Positions 9,458-19,553 of a stretch of 64,000 bases of DNA are shown here, piece after piece. Numbering within the stretch: the first letter of the stretch is position 1; the number at the start of each line of letters is the position of its first letter. Source of the DNA: Calendula officinalis (lineage: Eukaryota > Streptophyta > Magnoliopsida > Asterales > Asteraceae); NCBI GenBank assembly GCA_963853835.1, contig OY970828.1, positions 65,898,861 to 65,962,860 of the forward strand, written 5' to 3'. The translations under genes and the position numbers were made by a program. The notes under the pieces are model-generated. The model made no database searches. It was not told the DNA's origin and saw only the letters and a program-made list of their open reading frames with translations.

Positions 9458-10732
9458 ATTCAGCAGGATGAGTTTTATGATTGGTTGAATGACTTTGCTG
9501 ATTTGTGTTGCCCAACTTGTGGCAGCAAGGATATTTGCGAGCACACGTCGGACGTGGGGCTGTTGGACGCTGACTTTGTCAGTGATTCAGGTATCTTTAT
9601 GATAGATTGTCTCGTTACTTCTAGTGAATCTTGGGTATTGGATACCGGATGTGGTCATCACATTTGCAATCATTTGCAGGGATTTAAGAAGAACAGGAGG
9701 CTGGGACGAGGGGATGTTGAACTACGAGTAGGCGAAGGTTCCAAGGTTGGAGCTGAAGCCGTAGGGACATATCTTCTCAAGTTGCCTTCAGGAAGAGTTT
9801 TGGAACTTAAAGATTGTTATTATGTTCCTAGACTTATTAAGAATGTTATTTCTTTTGATTTACTTATAGACAGTGGTTTTTATTATGAGTTTTATGGAAA
9901 AACAATTTCGTGTTTAAAAGATGACTTTTTATATTTTAACGCAAATTCTCATAATGGTCTATACACGTTAAATCTAAATAACATAGAACGAGAAGTTTAT
10001 CATATAAGTAAAAGATCCAAGAGTAACTTGAATCAAACTTATCTTTGGCATTGTCGTTTAGGTCATATAAACGAGACTCGCATTAAGAAGCTCCACGATG
10101 ATGGAATTCTAGAACCATTTGATTTGGAATCATATGCAATATGCGAAGCTTGTCTATCTGGCAAGATGACAAAAGACCCTTTCAATCACTACAATGAAAG
10201 GGCATGCGAGTTGTTAGGGATTATACACACAGATGTGTGTGGACCCTTTACTCCAGAAGCTAGAGGAGGATACCGCTACTTCATTACCTTTACTGACGAC
10301 TTCAGTAGGTATGGTTATGTCTTTCTTATGAGACTAAAGTCTGAAAGCTTTGACAAGTTCAAAGAATATCAGAGGGAAGTAGAAAACCAACTAGGCAAGA
10401 AAATTAAGTCACTTCGGTCTGACCGGGGAGGCGAATATTTGAGCCAAGAGTTCGACAATCATTTGAAGGAATGTGGGATTGTTTCACAACTCACACCTCC
10501 GTATACGCCTCAGATGAATGGCGTATCAGAAAGGAGGAATCGCACCTTGTTAGACATGGTACGTTCAATGATGTGTCGCGCCCCACTACCACTATCATTT
10601 TGGGGACATGCACTCGAGACTGCAGCATTCACACTGAATAGGGTTCCGACCAAGTCAGTAGAAAAGACTCCGTTCGAGCACTGGGCGGGGAGAAAACCTA
10701 AGTTATCTTTTCTCAAGATTTGGGGTTGTTAA
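9458..10732 (+). CDS. C1 protease and integrase section of gag-pol
   Basis: It continues the gag frame after the TAG. A short cysteine-rich stretch (CCPTCGSKDICEH) stands where a nucleocapsid knuckle would be expected. The aspartic protease active site DTGCGHH is near 9641. Integrase follows with the HCRLGH...CEACLSGK zinc region (about 10046-10165), HTDVCGPF (about 10228), SDRGGEY (about 10420) and NGVSERRNRTL (about 10516), the DDE core of copia integrases. The frame ends in TAA at 10730-10732 inside the conserved WGC segment. An ATG at 9485 exists but is not needed if the polyprotein is one unit. Confidence 0.85.
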   Translation: MQQDEFYDWLNDFADLCCPTCGSKDICEHTSDVGLLDADFVSDSGIFMIDCLVTSSESWVLDTGCGHHICNHLQGFKKNRRLGRGDVELRVGEGSKVGAEAVGTYLLKLPSGRVLELKDCYYVPRLIKNVISFDLLIDSGFYYEFYGKTISCLKDDFLYFNANSHNGLYTLNLNNIEREVYHISKRSKSNLNQTYLWHCRLGHINETRIKKLHDDGILEPFDLESYAICEACLSGKMTKDPFNHYNERACELLGIIHTDVCGPFTPEARGGYRYFITFTDDFSRYGYVFLMRLKSESFDKFKEYQREVENQLGKKIKSLRSDRGGEYLSQEFDNHLKECGIVSQLTPPYTPQMNGVSERRNRTLLDMVRSMMCRAPLPLSFWGHALETAAFTLNRVPTKSVEKTPFEHWAGRKPKLSFLKIWGC

Positions 10733-12706
10733 GCGTACGTTAGACGTAACTTCACAGACAAACTAAACCCCAAGTAAGATAAGTGTATTTTCGTTGGATA
10801 TCCAAGGGAAACCTTAGGATACTATTTCTATCATCAAGAAGACAACAAAGTCTTTGTTGCTCGGAAAGGTGTCTTCTTGGAGGAGAAGTTTCTAGGAACT
10901 GAAACTCCAAGAAAAGAAATAGAGCTTCAAGAAATTGAAGAGAACGAAGATCCACCGACGACTTCAGTCGAACCAGTAGTTCAACAAAGAATTGTTGATT
11001 CCCAACCAGACCCACCGGTTGAGGAAGAAGAGACACGCAACCCACGTAGGTCCAGTAGACCACGCCAAGAACTAGATAGGTATCTTGGATTCATGATCGA
11101 TGAAGATGATGGAAGTCTACTAGAACCATTAACCTACAGCGAAGCTGCTAACGGCATAGAGTCTGAAAGATGGCTCGAGGCTATGCAAGCAGAGATGCAA
11201 TCCATGTATGACAACCAAGTTTGGGTGTTATCAGACTTGCCACCACAGTCTCGTGCTGTTGGATGCAAGTGGGTTTTCAAGAAGAAAACCGACATGGATG
11301 GAAAAGTGCATACTTACAAAGCACGACTCGTCGCGAAGGGTTTCACGCAAACACAGGGTGTTGATTATTCTGAAACCTACTCGCCAGTCGCCATGCTTAA
11401 GTCTATTAGAATTCTTATGGCCATATCAGCATATTACGACTATGAGATATGGCAGATGGATGTTAAAACCGCCTTCCTTAACGGGGAGTTGAATGAGGAC
11501 GTATTCATGATACAACCGGATGGTTTTACTGATCCAAAGAATCCTAATAAAGTATGCAAGTTGCTAAAATCCATTTATGGATTAAAGCAAGCATCTAGAA
11601 GTTGGAACTTACACTTTGACAAAAGAATCAAAGAATTCGGTTTTGTCAAAAGTGAGTTCGAGGCGTGTGTCTATACAAAATTCAGTGGGAGCATAGTAAT
11701 CTTCCTAGTCTTGTATGTTGATGACATACTGCTCATAGGAAACGATATACCAGCATTACAAGGAGTAAAATCCTGGTTAGGTAAATGTTTCCAGATGAAA
11801 GACCTGGGAGAAGCCGCGTTTATACTAGGTATAATGATCTATAGAGATAGATCTAGGCGGCTTATTGGACTTAGTCAAAGTACATACATTGACAAGGTAC
11901 TGAAGAGATTCAGTATGAGTGATTCCAAGAAAGGAATCATTCCGATGTCACATGGCATTACACTGAGCAAAGCTCAGAGTCCCACATCTAGCAAGGAAAT
12001 AGCTAGGATGAGTTTGATACCATATGCTTCGGCAATTGGATCAATCATGTATGCCATGTTATGTACTAGGCCCGATATTGCTTACTCCATAAGTCTCACG
12101 AGCAGATATCAAAAGAATCCTGGTGAAGCCCATTGGATGGCTGTCAAGAACATTCTCAAGTATTTGAGAAGGACGAAAGAAATGTTCTTGGTCTTTGGAG
12201 GTTCGATGGAAGAATTGCGTGTAACTGGTTACACAGATGCAAGCTTCCAAACCGACAGAGACGATTACAAATCTCAGTCGGGATTTGTCTTCACACTAAA
12301 TGGAGGAGCTATATCTTGGAAGAGTCAGAAACAAGATACGATAGCAGATTCGACTACAGAGGCTGAGTACATTGCCGCAAATGATGCTGGGAAAGAAGCC
12401 ATGTGGCTTAAGAATTTTATCGAGGATCTTAGAGTTATTGCCAGTATCTCTAGACCCATCGAAATATTCTGTGATAACAGTGGAACAATAGCGCAAGCTG
12501 TTGAACCAAGAGAGCATCAGAAGACCAGGCATGTACGCAGGAAATATCATCGCATACGCGAGTATGTAAGAGAAGGTGATATTGTAATTAAGAAAATACC
12601 AACGGATGACAACGTCGCTGACCCGTTGACAAAACCACTAGTTGGGCCAAAGCATGAGAAACATGCGCACGCTATAGGCATGCAGTACCTAGATATTGGC
12701 AACTAG
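10733..12706 (+). pseudogene. C1 integrase end, RT and RNase H section of gag-pol
   Basis: The same frame resumes after the TAA at 10730, meets a second TAA at 10775-10777, and is then open to TAG at 12704-12706. It contains the GYP..T.GYYFY segment after integrase, an acidic linker, RT (KWVFKKKTDMDG, QMDVKTAFLNGEL, YGLKQASRSWN, catalytic YVDDIL near 11714) and RNase H (TGYTDASF, STTEAEYIAA, HVRRKYHRIRE). All catalytic residues I can recognise are present. Only the stop codons block one continuous polyprotein. A Ser-Gly-Ser written AGT GGG AGC near 11686 recalls the polypurine tract. Confidence 0.85.
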
Positions 12707-13576
12707 TAATTTTGATTAGAATCATAGACATGTTTGAAATCGATACATTATGTAATAACATTTCGTGGGATTGAAATAGAAAGTTTTACGTAATATTTTC
12801 ACATTGTCTATTCTTAACATGTTTTAAACCTATCCTTGATACACAAAGTCTTTGAGTATCTAAATTGTCTGTGGTTGCTTGAATTTAGTGGGAGCTAGAT
12901 TCAAGAGTTAATACCATTATGAATATTTATCTATTTCATAGTTATTGAATAGAGAAACAAGGGTTGTTAAAATAAATATTCATAGATGTTTACAGAGTTT
13001 GCTAAACATTAGACGTGACCAAAAGATCGATATTACTTCATGGAGCCCAAGCATGAGTAATTTCGAGTAGATATCCTCTGACCTAAGACATTTTGGTTTG
13101 AGACACGATGACTTCTGATCTTTAGCTTTTATCTACCGTCATGCCGTAAAAGGGTGATCATAAGGAACTAGACTAAGACAGCGGAAGTCGTGGGCAAGAT
13201 GACGCAAATGTCAAGATGGAATTTGCACCTTCTTTAACTAGAAGAGATATTTCATGGCCGCTCGACGATTAAGACTACTGAAATGCGTGGCCGCGCTCGG
13301 AGAATGATTAGATCATTCGGTAATCCGTTACTGCAGAAAGTCGAAATCAGAGTCGAGAAAATTCAAGTATATAGAACAAGATCCCTGCTCCATGTCTATT
13401 ACTCAAATTAAGAAATATCGTGATGCGAAAGGAAAATCTGTTAGTGTTATTCATTTATGAATATTATCTCTGGATGTAAGAGTTCTTATGACGTGGTTAT
13501 CCTAAATGTCTGGCTAGGGACCGCTTTAGGCCAACGATGATCAGAAAGTGTTTCTTAACTTGCACAAGTGGGAGTC
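12707..13576 (+). other. C1 3' untranslated region and polypurine tract
   Basis: No gene is seen in these 870 bases. CACAAGTGGGAGTC (13563-13576) directly before the 3' LTR is the polypurine tract. A second tract-like TTAGTGGGAGCTAG lies near 12886. Confidence 0.8.
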
Positions 13577-14273
13577 TGAAGGATTTATGTGCACAGCTAA
13601 GTACACGTGTCACCGTGTCCAATGTTATAAGACACTAAAGGGTCACACCACTACACACCCAATAATGGACAACCGAATAAAGTAAGTTGTGTGGAATAAT
13701 TAACTAGTTAAGTTAATTATAAAGAAGAGGATAAATAATAATAAGTCAATTATTATTTGTGAGGATGGTTAAATATTAGGTTAAGTATTTAACGGACAGT
13801 TAATTAATAGTTAATTAATTAACTAGTAAAAGTCCAAGGGTTTAAAGTGTTAATAGGAAGTTTAGTTATGAGATTAATCTTAACTAAACTCCAAGGACTA
13901 AACCGTAACATCTAGCCTTATAAATAAAGGGCTTGTGTAAGGGTTTAGAGACTAATCACTTTACACACTCAAAACCCTAATACTCCCTCTCCCTCTCGGC
14001 CGTACGAACGAACGAAGAACCCATAGGGTTCTTCGAGTTTTTCTTGTTCGAGTCTCGGTCGACGATCACACACACACACGAGTTCGTGTGATACTTTGTT
14101 GGTACAACGCGGTCTTGCAGCGTGTTCAGGTGGTGCAGTAGAGGTGGATCACTTCTTTAGCAATCTAAAGGTAATGTTCATCTTCTTCTATTCTCGTGAT
14201 CTCATTGAATAGTAGAGATCCAGTAATGTGGTATTCAAGTTCCGCCATGTGAATACTACAAGGTTTTCCTACA
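13577..14273 (+). repeat. C1 3' LTR
   Basis: It is 697 bp like the 5' LTR, starts TGAAGGATTT and ends TTTTCCTACA, and is followed by GGTAT. I noticed one base difference from the 5' LTR. Confidence 0.95.
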
Positions 14274-14298
14274 GGTATGTCGTTCACGGAAAAAGTAC
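14274..14298 (-). CDS. T1 protease exon, first 25 bases (cut off by C1)
   Basis: On the minus strand this begins just after the putative intron acceptor TATTAG (ends 14299) and runs into the C1 target duplication. With one copy of the duplication removed, its frame is the one that continues at 6259. It encodes the first residues of the protease domain, before Asp-Ser-Gly. Confidence 0.75.
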
Positions 14299-14431
14299 CT
14301 AATACCCAGAGATCACAACATGCACACAGAATTAGAATCACACAGTAGTACTCATGCAAATTTTCTCAGGTTAACTCAGATAATAGCTCAGATTATGCAT
14401 GAAATAATAACTCAGAAGGTAAAATATTTAC
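14299..14431 (-). other. Putative 133 bp GT-AG intron between T1 gag and protease
   Basis: The minus-strand donor is CTG|GTAAAT (14431) and the acceptor is GGTATTAG|GTAC (ends 14299). A CTAAT branch-like motif lies upstream of the acceptor and the interval is AT-rich with stops. The flanking exons meet in a stretch that is normally contiguous in related plant gypsy polyproteins (the YQMT.EEA...G / GTF...LFDSGA region). Both exon ends have the same phase. Confidence 0.75.
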
Positions 14432-14569
14432 CAGCAACAGCATTAGGAGCCTTCTTGGCCTCCTCCCCGGTCATCTGATAGGCTCGTCCTCGAGCCCTAG
14501 TAGTAGCTCCCTCAGCGATCCTGAGAGTAGCCGGGGCCGGATTTATCACTGGCCCACCTCTAGCACCAC
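14432..14569 (-). CDS. T1 gag-protease linker exon (46 codons)
   Basis: This minus-strand open segment of 138 nt encodes a Gly/Arg-rich start followed by ARGRAYQMTGEEAKK. That motif is recognisable from the linker between the nucleocapsid knuckles and protease of plant chromovirus polyproteins. It is bounded by an acceptor (TTTAG, ends 14570) and a donor (GTAAAT, starts 14431). It has no ATG of its own in a useful place, so it makes sense only as an internal exon. Confidence 0.75.
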
Positions 14570-14660
14570 CTAAATTATTATATACATATAGTATACGAAG
14601 TTAAATATGAAATATAAGGTTACGAGGAATGAAATAATGAAAAGAAATAGATTTTTGCAC
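14570..14660 (-). other. Putative 91 bp GT-AG intron downstream of the T1 gag zinc knuckles
   Basis: The minus-strand donor is GAG|GTGCAA (14660), a weak but usable plant site, and the acceptor is AATAATTTAG (ends 14570). The segment is strongly AT-rich and contains in-frame stops. Skipping it joins a Gly-Arg-Gly-rich end to a Gly-Ala-Arg-Gly-rich start in frame. Confidence 0.65.
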
Positions 14661-15708
14661 CTCCTCTCCCGATATCTCTCTTCTTCGGGCAGTCGTCCCT
14701 CGTGTGGCCCTCTTCTTTGCAGTAGAAACACACCACCCCCTTTACGGTGCATGCGTTCGCCATGTGCCCCGTCTGTCCACACTTATAACAAAGGACTATT
14801 CTCCCCTCATCTCTACCAGGTGCATCACGAGATGCACTCCTCGTGTCATCTCGAAGTGCGTTACCATAACGGGTACCACTCCCCGACTGACTGCTCCTAC
14901 CCGAATTACCGCCCCTGTACGGTTTGAACTCGAACCGACGTTTCTTCTCGTTGCCCTGGCTGTAGTTCCCTTGAGATGCTGGTAGGGACCTCTTGGAATC
15001 TTTCTTCTGACGATCTAGCTCAATCTCACGGCCTCGTGCCGCCTCTATCATCTCAGCCAAGGAATTACGGGGCATCATCCCCACAAACTCTCTAATGTCA
15101 CTACGCAACATATCCAAATATCGAGCCATCTTCATCTCCTCAGTAGCAGCATAGTCGGGACAAAAAGAAGCCAGCTCTCGAAACTTTGTAGTAATAGCAC
15201 TGACGGTCTCGTTGGTTTGCTGAAGGCTCAGGAAATCTCTAGTGATCCGCTCTACTTCCACACGTGGCACATACTGCAACTTGAACCTTTCCACAAACAC
15301 CTCCCAGGTCAGTTGTTCCTCGGTCATGGACGCTGCTAGTGGTTTCCACCACTCTTTGGCCTCACCCTTTAAGGAGTGGGACGCATAAGTGGTTCTCAAA
15401 TCAGTAGGGCATCTTGAGATGCGAAAGACACTCTCCATATCGGCAAGCCAACGTATTGCCACTTTCGGATCAGATTCTCCCTTAAACTCAGGAGGTGAAC
15501 ACACGGAGAAATCACGATATGTGAAGGCTTTTGGTGCTGGTGGTTGCGGCACCACAGCATCTCTGGCAGCGAATTCGGTCTGCAACATATGGCTGACCTG
15601 ATCAGTGATCTCATCAAACATGCCCTGGAACATCGCAGGCAACATCTCTCCCAGTATCCCAGTCATCATGTTTCGCAACTCTTGTGCGGTAGGTCTGGGT
15701 GGCGCCAT
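14661..15708 (-). CDS. T1 gag (capsid and nucleocapsid), first coding exon
   Basis: The ATG at 15708-15706 starts MAPPRPTAQELRNMM. An open frame extends 54 codons further upstream, but this ATG fits gag proteins of the family and follows a TTTTTAG run. The capsid core has the retrotransposon-gag hallmarks (AIRWLADMESVF, ATYASHSLKGEAKEWW, WEVFVERFKLQYVP, LSLQQ...V..I..KFRELASF). Near residues 305-340 lie two CCHC knuckles, CYKCGQTGHMANAC and CFYCKEEGHTRDDC. The exon has 349 codons plus one base to the intron donor at 14660. Gag packages the genomic RNA. Confidence 0.88.
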
Positions 15709-16249
15709 TTTGCTAAAAAGGACAGAAATGAAGGAAATTGTCAGAAAACAAGGATTGTGCCTATAATGATACTTAAACGTCAAATTAATAACTTTCTCAA
15801 TTTCTCCTGAAAATGTAGTCTTAGGTTCGGTGCGTACAATAATAGGGGCCCTTCTATTATTTTTCGGCACCTACCCTCAACAAATTTCCAGCAAAAATTG
15901 AGATCGTCATAACCCTCTGTTTCCATATCAACCATACACTATAGATAGATCCCAAAGTAGATAAGTATATATATAATATGTATATTATGCTTGGCGTCGA
16001 TGTCTCGAAATATTCTCTAAAAGCTCTCAAAATGTGTCTCTTGACGAAACTTTTAATATAAGGTATAAAATGTTAAACAGACTCTTAAAGATTACCGGCA
16101 GCGGGAAAACGAGAGGTCGACGTGACGTGCTGTATGTCTGATGTGGAACTTTTCTCAGAAAAATATTTTACTCTTTTCTCATTTTAAAACTCGACACTCA
16201 TACTTGAGTTTGAATTTGCCCCTTGCAAATCCAAATCCCTCAAGTCAGA
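15709..16249 (-). other. T1 5' leader
   Basis: No gene is seen between the PBS and the gag ATG. On the minus strand a donor-like GAGG|GTAGGT near 15875 and an acceptor-like CCTTTTTAG at about 15712 could bound a further leader intron. This is weaker than the three coding-region introns. A short (TA)n stretch lies near 15966. Confidence 0.5.
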
Positions 16250-16261
16250 GCTCTGATACCA
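16250..16261 (-). promoter_or_regulatory. T1 primer-binding site (initiator tRNA-Met)
   Basis: The minus strand reads TGGTATCAGAGC, three bases after the sense LTR end TTACA. This is the standard plant initiator tRNA-Met primer site. Confidence 0.93.
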
Positions 16262-16264
16262 ACT

Positions 16265-18842
16265 TGTAACACCCTCAAATTTACAAGATTTTTAAAACTT
16301 TTTAAATGTAATAATTAAATAAAAATGTCCCAATAATTTAATTATTAAAATCCCAAAGTAATAAAATCGTATTTAACAAAAATCTTAAAAGCGGAAATAG
16401 TTTAATAGAGTAAAAAGTTTGTAAATATAATAATTGTTGTCCACATCAGCACGGGTAGAATACAACGGTCAACCGTCCACCTTCTCCTTCCCTTTGCTAG
16501 TACCTGAAATGGTGGGGAAAATAGGGGGTCAGCTGGAGAAGCTGAGTGAATATCTCAAAATGCAAACAATTTTAACATACAACACATGAGGGCACATAAG
16601 TGTACTCCTAATCAGAAACTACTCGATTAATTACTCAGATTTATTTCTCAGATTTTATTACTCAGATTTATATAGCGCGCTCGGGTGACTTGGGACGAGA
16701 GATCAACCTCGACCCGCCTCACACCACCTCAACACCTGTACTCTTCGGTGTGAGTCAAAAAGCCTGGCACCAGTACTCTTCGGTGCCAAGTCAAACGTCT
16801 GATACCAGTGCTCTTCGGTGTCAAGTCAGATATATTATGTTTAATGTTTTAACTCTAATCTCAGAAACTCAGAACTCAGAAAGCTAAATCACCGCAAACT
16901 CAGATAGTAGTTGACTCGAATAACAGATCAATCTCAGCTAGTAGTTCAGTCTCAGATAACAAATCAGGCTCAGATACAAATCAGTCTCAGATAACAGATC
17001 AATCACAGAAATATAACACATAAGTCATGCATGTACGACGTTAAAACTAAATACACGGTGAGAATACTCACCTCGAGAAATGCAAGCTCCAAAGGTTCCC
17101 GACAATCAGATGGATAGCACTTATCTCCTAGACGGTCCTAAAACCAAAAAGTGAAACCCGGAATTAAAATCCTACCCGAGGACTTATTTCAGAAAACTGG
17201 CAGCCCCCGTCAGTCTCACGGAAACTGCCATAACTCCTAAACGGTTTATTAGATTTTCCTCATATTTTAACCACAGCTAGAAGACAATCAGAACTACAGT
17301 TTACTGTGAGACGGTCACTGGCCAAAACAGACTCTAAGTGTGTCCAAACAGTGATGCAAGACGGACATTCTGCACCGTTCAAATTCCTAACAGCAGTCTA
17401 CTAATTCGCCTATAACTTTTAAACCGTAATTCGGATTAACGAGCGGGTTGCGGCGTTGGAAAGCTAATTCAAAAACCAAGGTTTCATCACGGGCCAAAAG
17501 CTCTAAAGATTATTTTAAGTATTTCAAAAACAGAGTAGAACATTAGGGCAGATTCTGCCAGAAAAGTATGGATTCACAAAACTCGTTTTAGCAACCCGAC
17601 CCGTCACCGGAAACCCGAGCATTTAAAATTCATTAACCGACAGCCCTTCCTACATCACAGTTATCTAGGTTTACAAAAAATTTGATTTGTATTAAAACTA
17701 GCTACTACCAATTTTCCCGGTTGAAAACCAAGAACCCTACTGGTTCGGTTTTCCCCCTTCGGTTACCGATTTCTGTTTTAAACGAATGGAACAATAACCC
17801 ATTCCCAGCCCATCTAAGGCTCAGCCTTAAATTTCCGTCACCACAGATTCTAGTTCGGTTAAAACCACACACACAAAATCTATAACAATCTAATAGACGG
17901 ACTACATACGGCTAACAAATCAAAACCTCAGACACAAACATCGAATCCAGCTAGCAATTGTAGCAACCCTAGGACTCTATAACGAACCGATTTACAACTT
18001 AGTCTACGGCAAAATTAATAGATACGAACAATAGAACCAAGAAAATACCTAAGGTTAAAACCCCACAAACTAGTTCACCGATAATCCGATCGTCCTCGAC
18101 TCGAGTGATACCTGTTTTCCAACATTAATCAACGTAACATGAACGGTTATTCGTTTCCTCTAAACATCCAGAATTATCGGGCAAACTCGAAAGATAAATC
18201 ACTTACCGAGGCTAGATTGCAAAAATCCAGAGTTCCGGTACTTCGACGAACCAGTCCTCGAACCACCTTTGCTCGATCAACGAATGGAGAAAACGAATGG
18301 GGAGAAGCAGTCGACGATGGAGAAACTAGAAGCGAGAGAATGGAAATCCGTAATCAAGGTATACGGCGGATTAGGGTGGGCAGAAGTACAAGATCTCTTG
18401 CAATTATACGTATGAATTCTTAGGGGCTTAAAGCCCGAGCTCATGCAAGTTGGGCCCTTCACTTCCTTACGCAAGCCCAAGAAATACAATTATCGTGGGC
18501 CAACACTAGACGGTGGCCTAAGGTTTGTTTAATCCGGAATTATTCAAGTGACACGAATAGGAGTGAGCTGGTAATAATTTCCGGCCTTGGCCTTTGGCCG
18601 GCCTTGACCCGACACTCAAATCTCGAATATAAATAGCGTACTGGAACGATTCACTTAAGTATTCTATCACGACATAACAACTCAAAATATCCGTACAAAA
18701 ATATTTAAGATTCCTATTAACGCGTAACCGAAACGTCGCGTGCTCAATTCACTTAACAATGTCAAATAAACAATGAAGAAGGGTTTTTAATAAAAACATA
18801 AAACGCAATTAAATTAATTCCTAAAAATTTCTGGGCGTTACA
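16265..18842 (-). repeat. T1 LTR (5' LTR with respect to transcription)
   Basis: It is 2,578 bp, colinear with 294-2871 without indels as far as I could follow. Differences seen include T for C in the third hairpin unit (near 16802), C to G near 17342, and A to G near 17808. It should drive T1 transcription leftward. Confidence 0.95.
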
Positions 18843-18847
18843 GCTGT
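18843..18847. repeat. Target-site duplication of T1, right copy (GCTGT)
   Basis: It matches 289-293. S1 gag continues directly after it. Confidence 0.95.
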
Positions 18848-19553
18848 TCCTCCATTTGAATTATTATTTAACACAACTACGTTTGAGATATATAAAGAAC
18901 CTGATAATACAGAAAAGAAACTTACTGCTACTCAAACTGTTTTAACTAATACTGAATCCACAGGAACAGCAAAGTCAACTACTCAAGAATCTAAAGAACC
19001 TGTTCAAGTTGTCATTCTAAAACATGATAAAAAGAAAACAACTTCAACAGGATCTTCAAGTGTCAAAAACAAGAAGTCAACTGATAAAAAGACTTCTATG
19101 CAAAATAAAATCAAAACACCAGAATCATCTCCTTCAAAAACAGTCAAAAATAAAATTAAAACTCCATTAAAAAATGACAAACATAACATTTTAAAATCAA
19201 TTGGTGATCAGATTAAAATTCTAAGTCAAAAGTTTGCAAAATTAACTAATACTGATCAACCAACAGTTAAACAATTTTCAAAAGTTCCTTATGAAAATAT
19301 GTTTAGAAACAGACCTAGAAAATGTTATCGATGTCATCATACTGGACACAAAGGAGATGAATGCTGGACTGATCTCTCAAGTCCTAGGTACTCAGTACCA
19401 AAGAAAAGGAGAGAAACTAAGTCGGTATCACCAAAGAAAACCTCAAAGGTTATTCCTGAAGTGATACTGACCTCTCCCACAAAAGAGATCAAGTCAAACC
19501 CTGTTTCTCCTATCAAAGGTCCCATTCAAAAATGGGTTCCTAAAAGGAACTAA
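18848..19553 (+). pseudogene. S1 gag C-terminus with nucleocapsid zinc knuckle
   Basis: This continues the gag reading from 1-293. It is Lys/Ser/Thr-rich and basic, with stops only at the end, and carries a zinc knuckle CYRCHHTGHKGDECW near 19323-19367. The homologous knuckle in S4 is at 61404-61448. It ends with TAA at 19551-19553 after WVPKRN. Protease follows in the -1 frame, as in S4. The role is RNA binding and packaging. Because T1 interrupts it, it cannot give a full product. Confidence 0.85.

Larger units (their letters stand above)
6265..14273 (+). mobile_element. C1: Ty1/copia element inserted in the T1 protease exon
   Basis: C1 has two 697 bp LTRs, a GGTAT target duplication, a PBS TGGTATCAGAGC just after the 5' LTR and an AGTGGGAG purine tract before the 3' LTR. 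Gag, protease, integrase, RT and RNase H follow in copia order in one reading frame (8816-12706), broken by three stop codons and no frameshift. The LTRs differ, as far as I saw, at a single base (near 6577 versus 13889), so it is very recent and younger than T1. Its pol is closest, within this window, to that of C2. Confidence 0.95.
294..18842 (-). mobile_element. T1: full-length Tekay/Del-like chromovirus (Ty3/gypsy), minus orientation, carrying C1
   Basis: Two 2,578 bp LTRs (294-2871 and 16265-18842), a GCTGT target duplication, an initiator tRNA-Met PBS at 16250-16261 and a purine-rich stretch next to 2872 define the element. Gene order on the minus strand is gag with two zinc knuckles, protease, RT, RNase H, integrase and a C-terminal chromodomain-like segment, which is the chromovirus order. 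Removing C1 (8,009 bp plus one 5 bp duplication) leaves about 10.5 kb. Comparing the LTRs by eye I saw about eight substitutions and no indel, so the insertion is young. One in-frame stop lies in the protease exon. Three putative introns are annotated separately. Confidence 0.93.

Noticed and set aside
16250..16261. tRNA-Met gene pieces at TGGTATCAGAGC sites
   Set aside because: Only the 12-18 bases complementary to the tRNA 3' end are present, next to LTR edges, so they are primer-binding sites.
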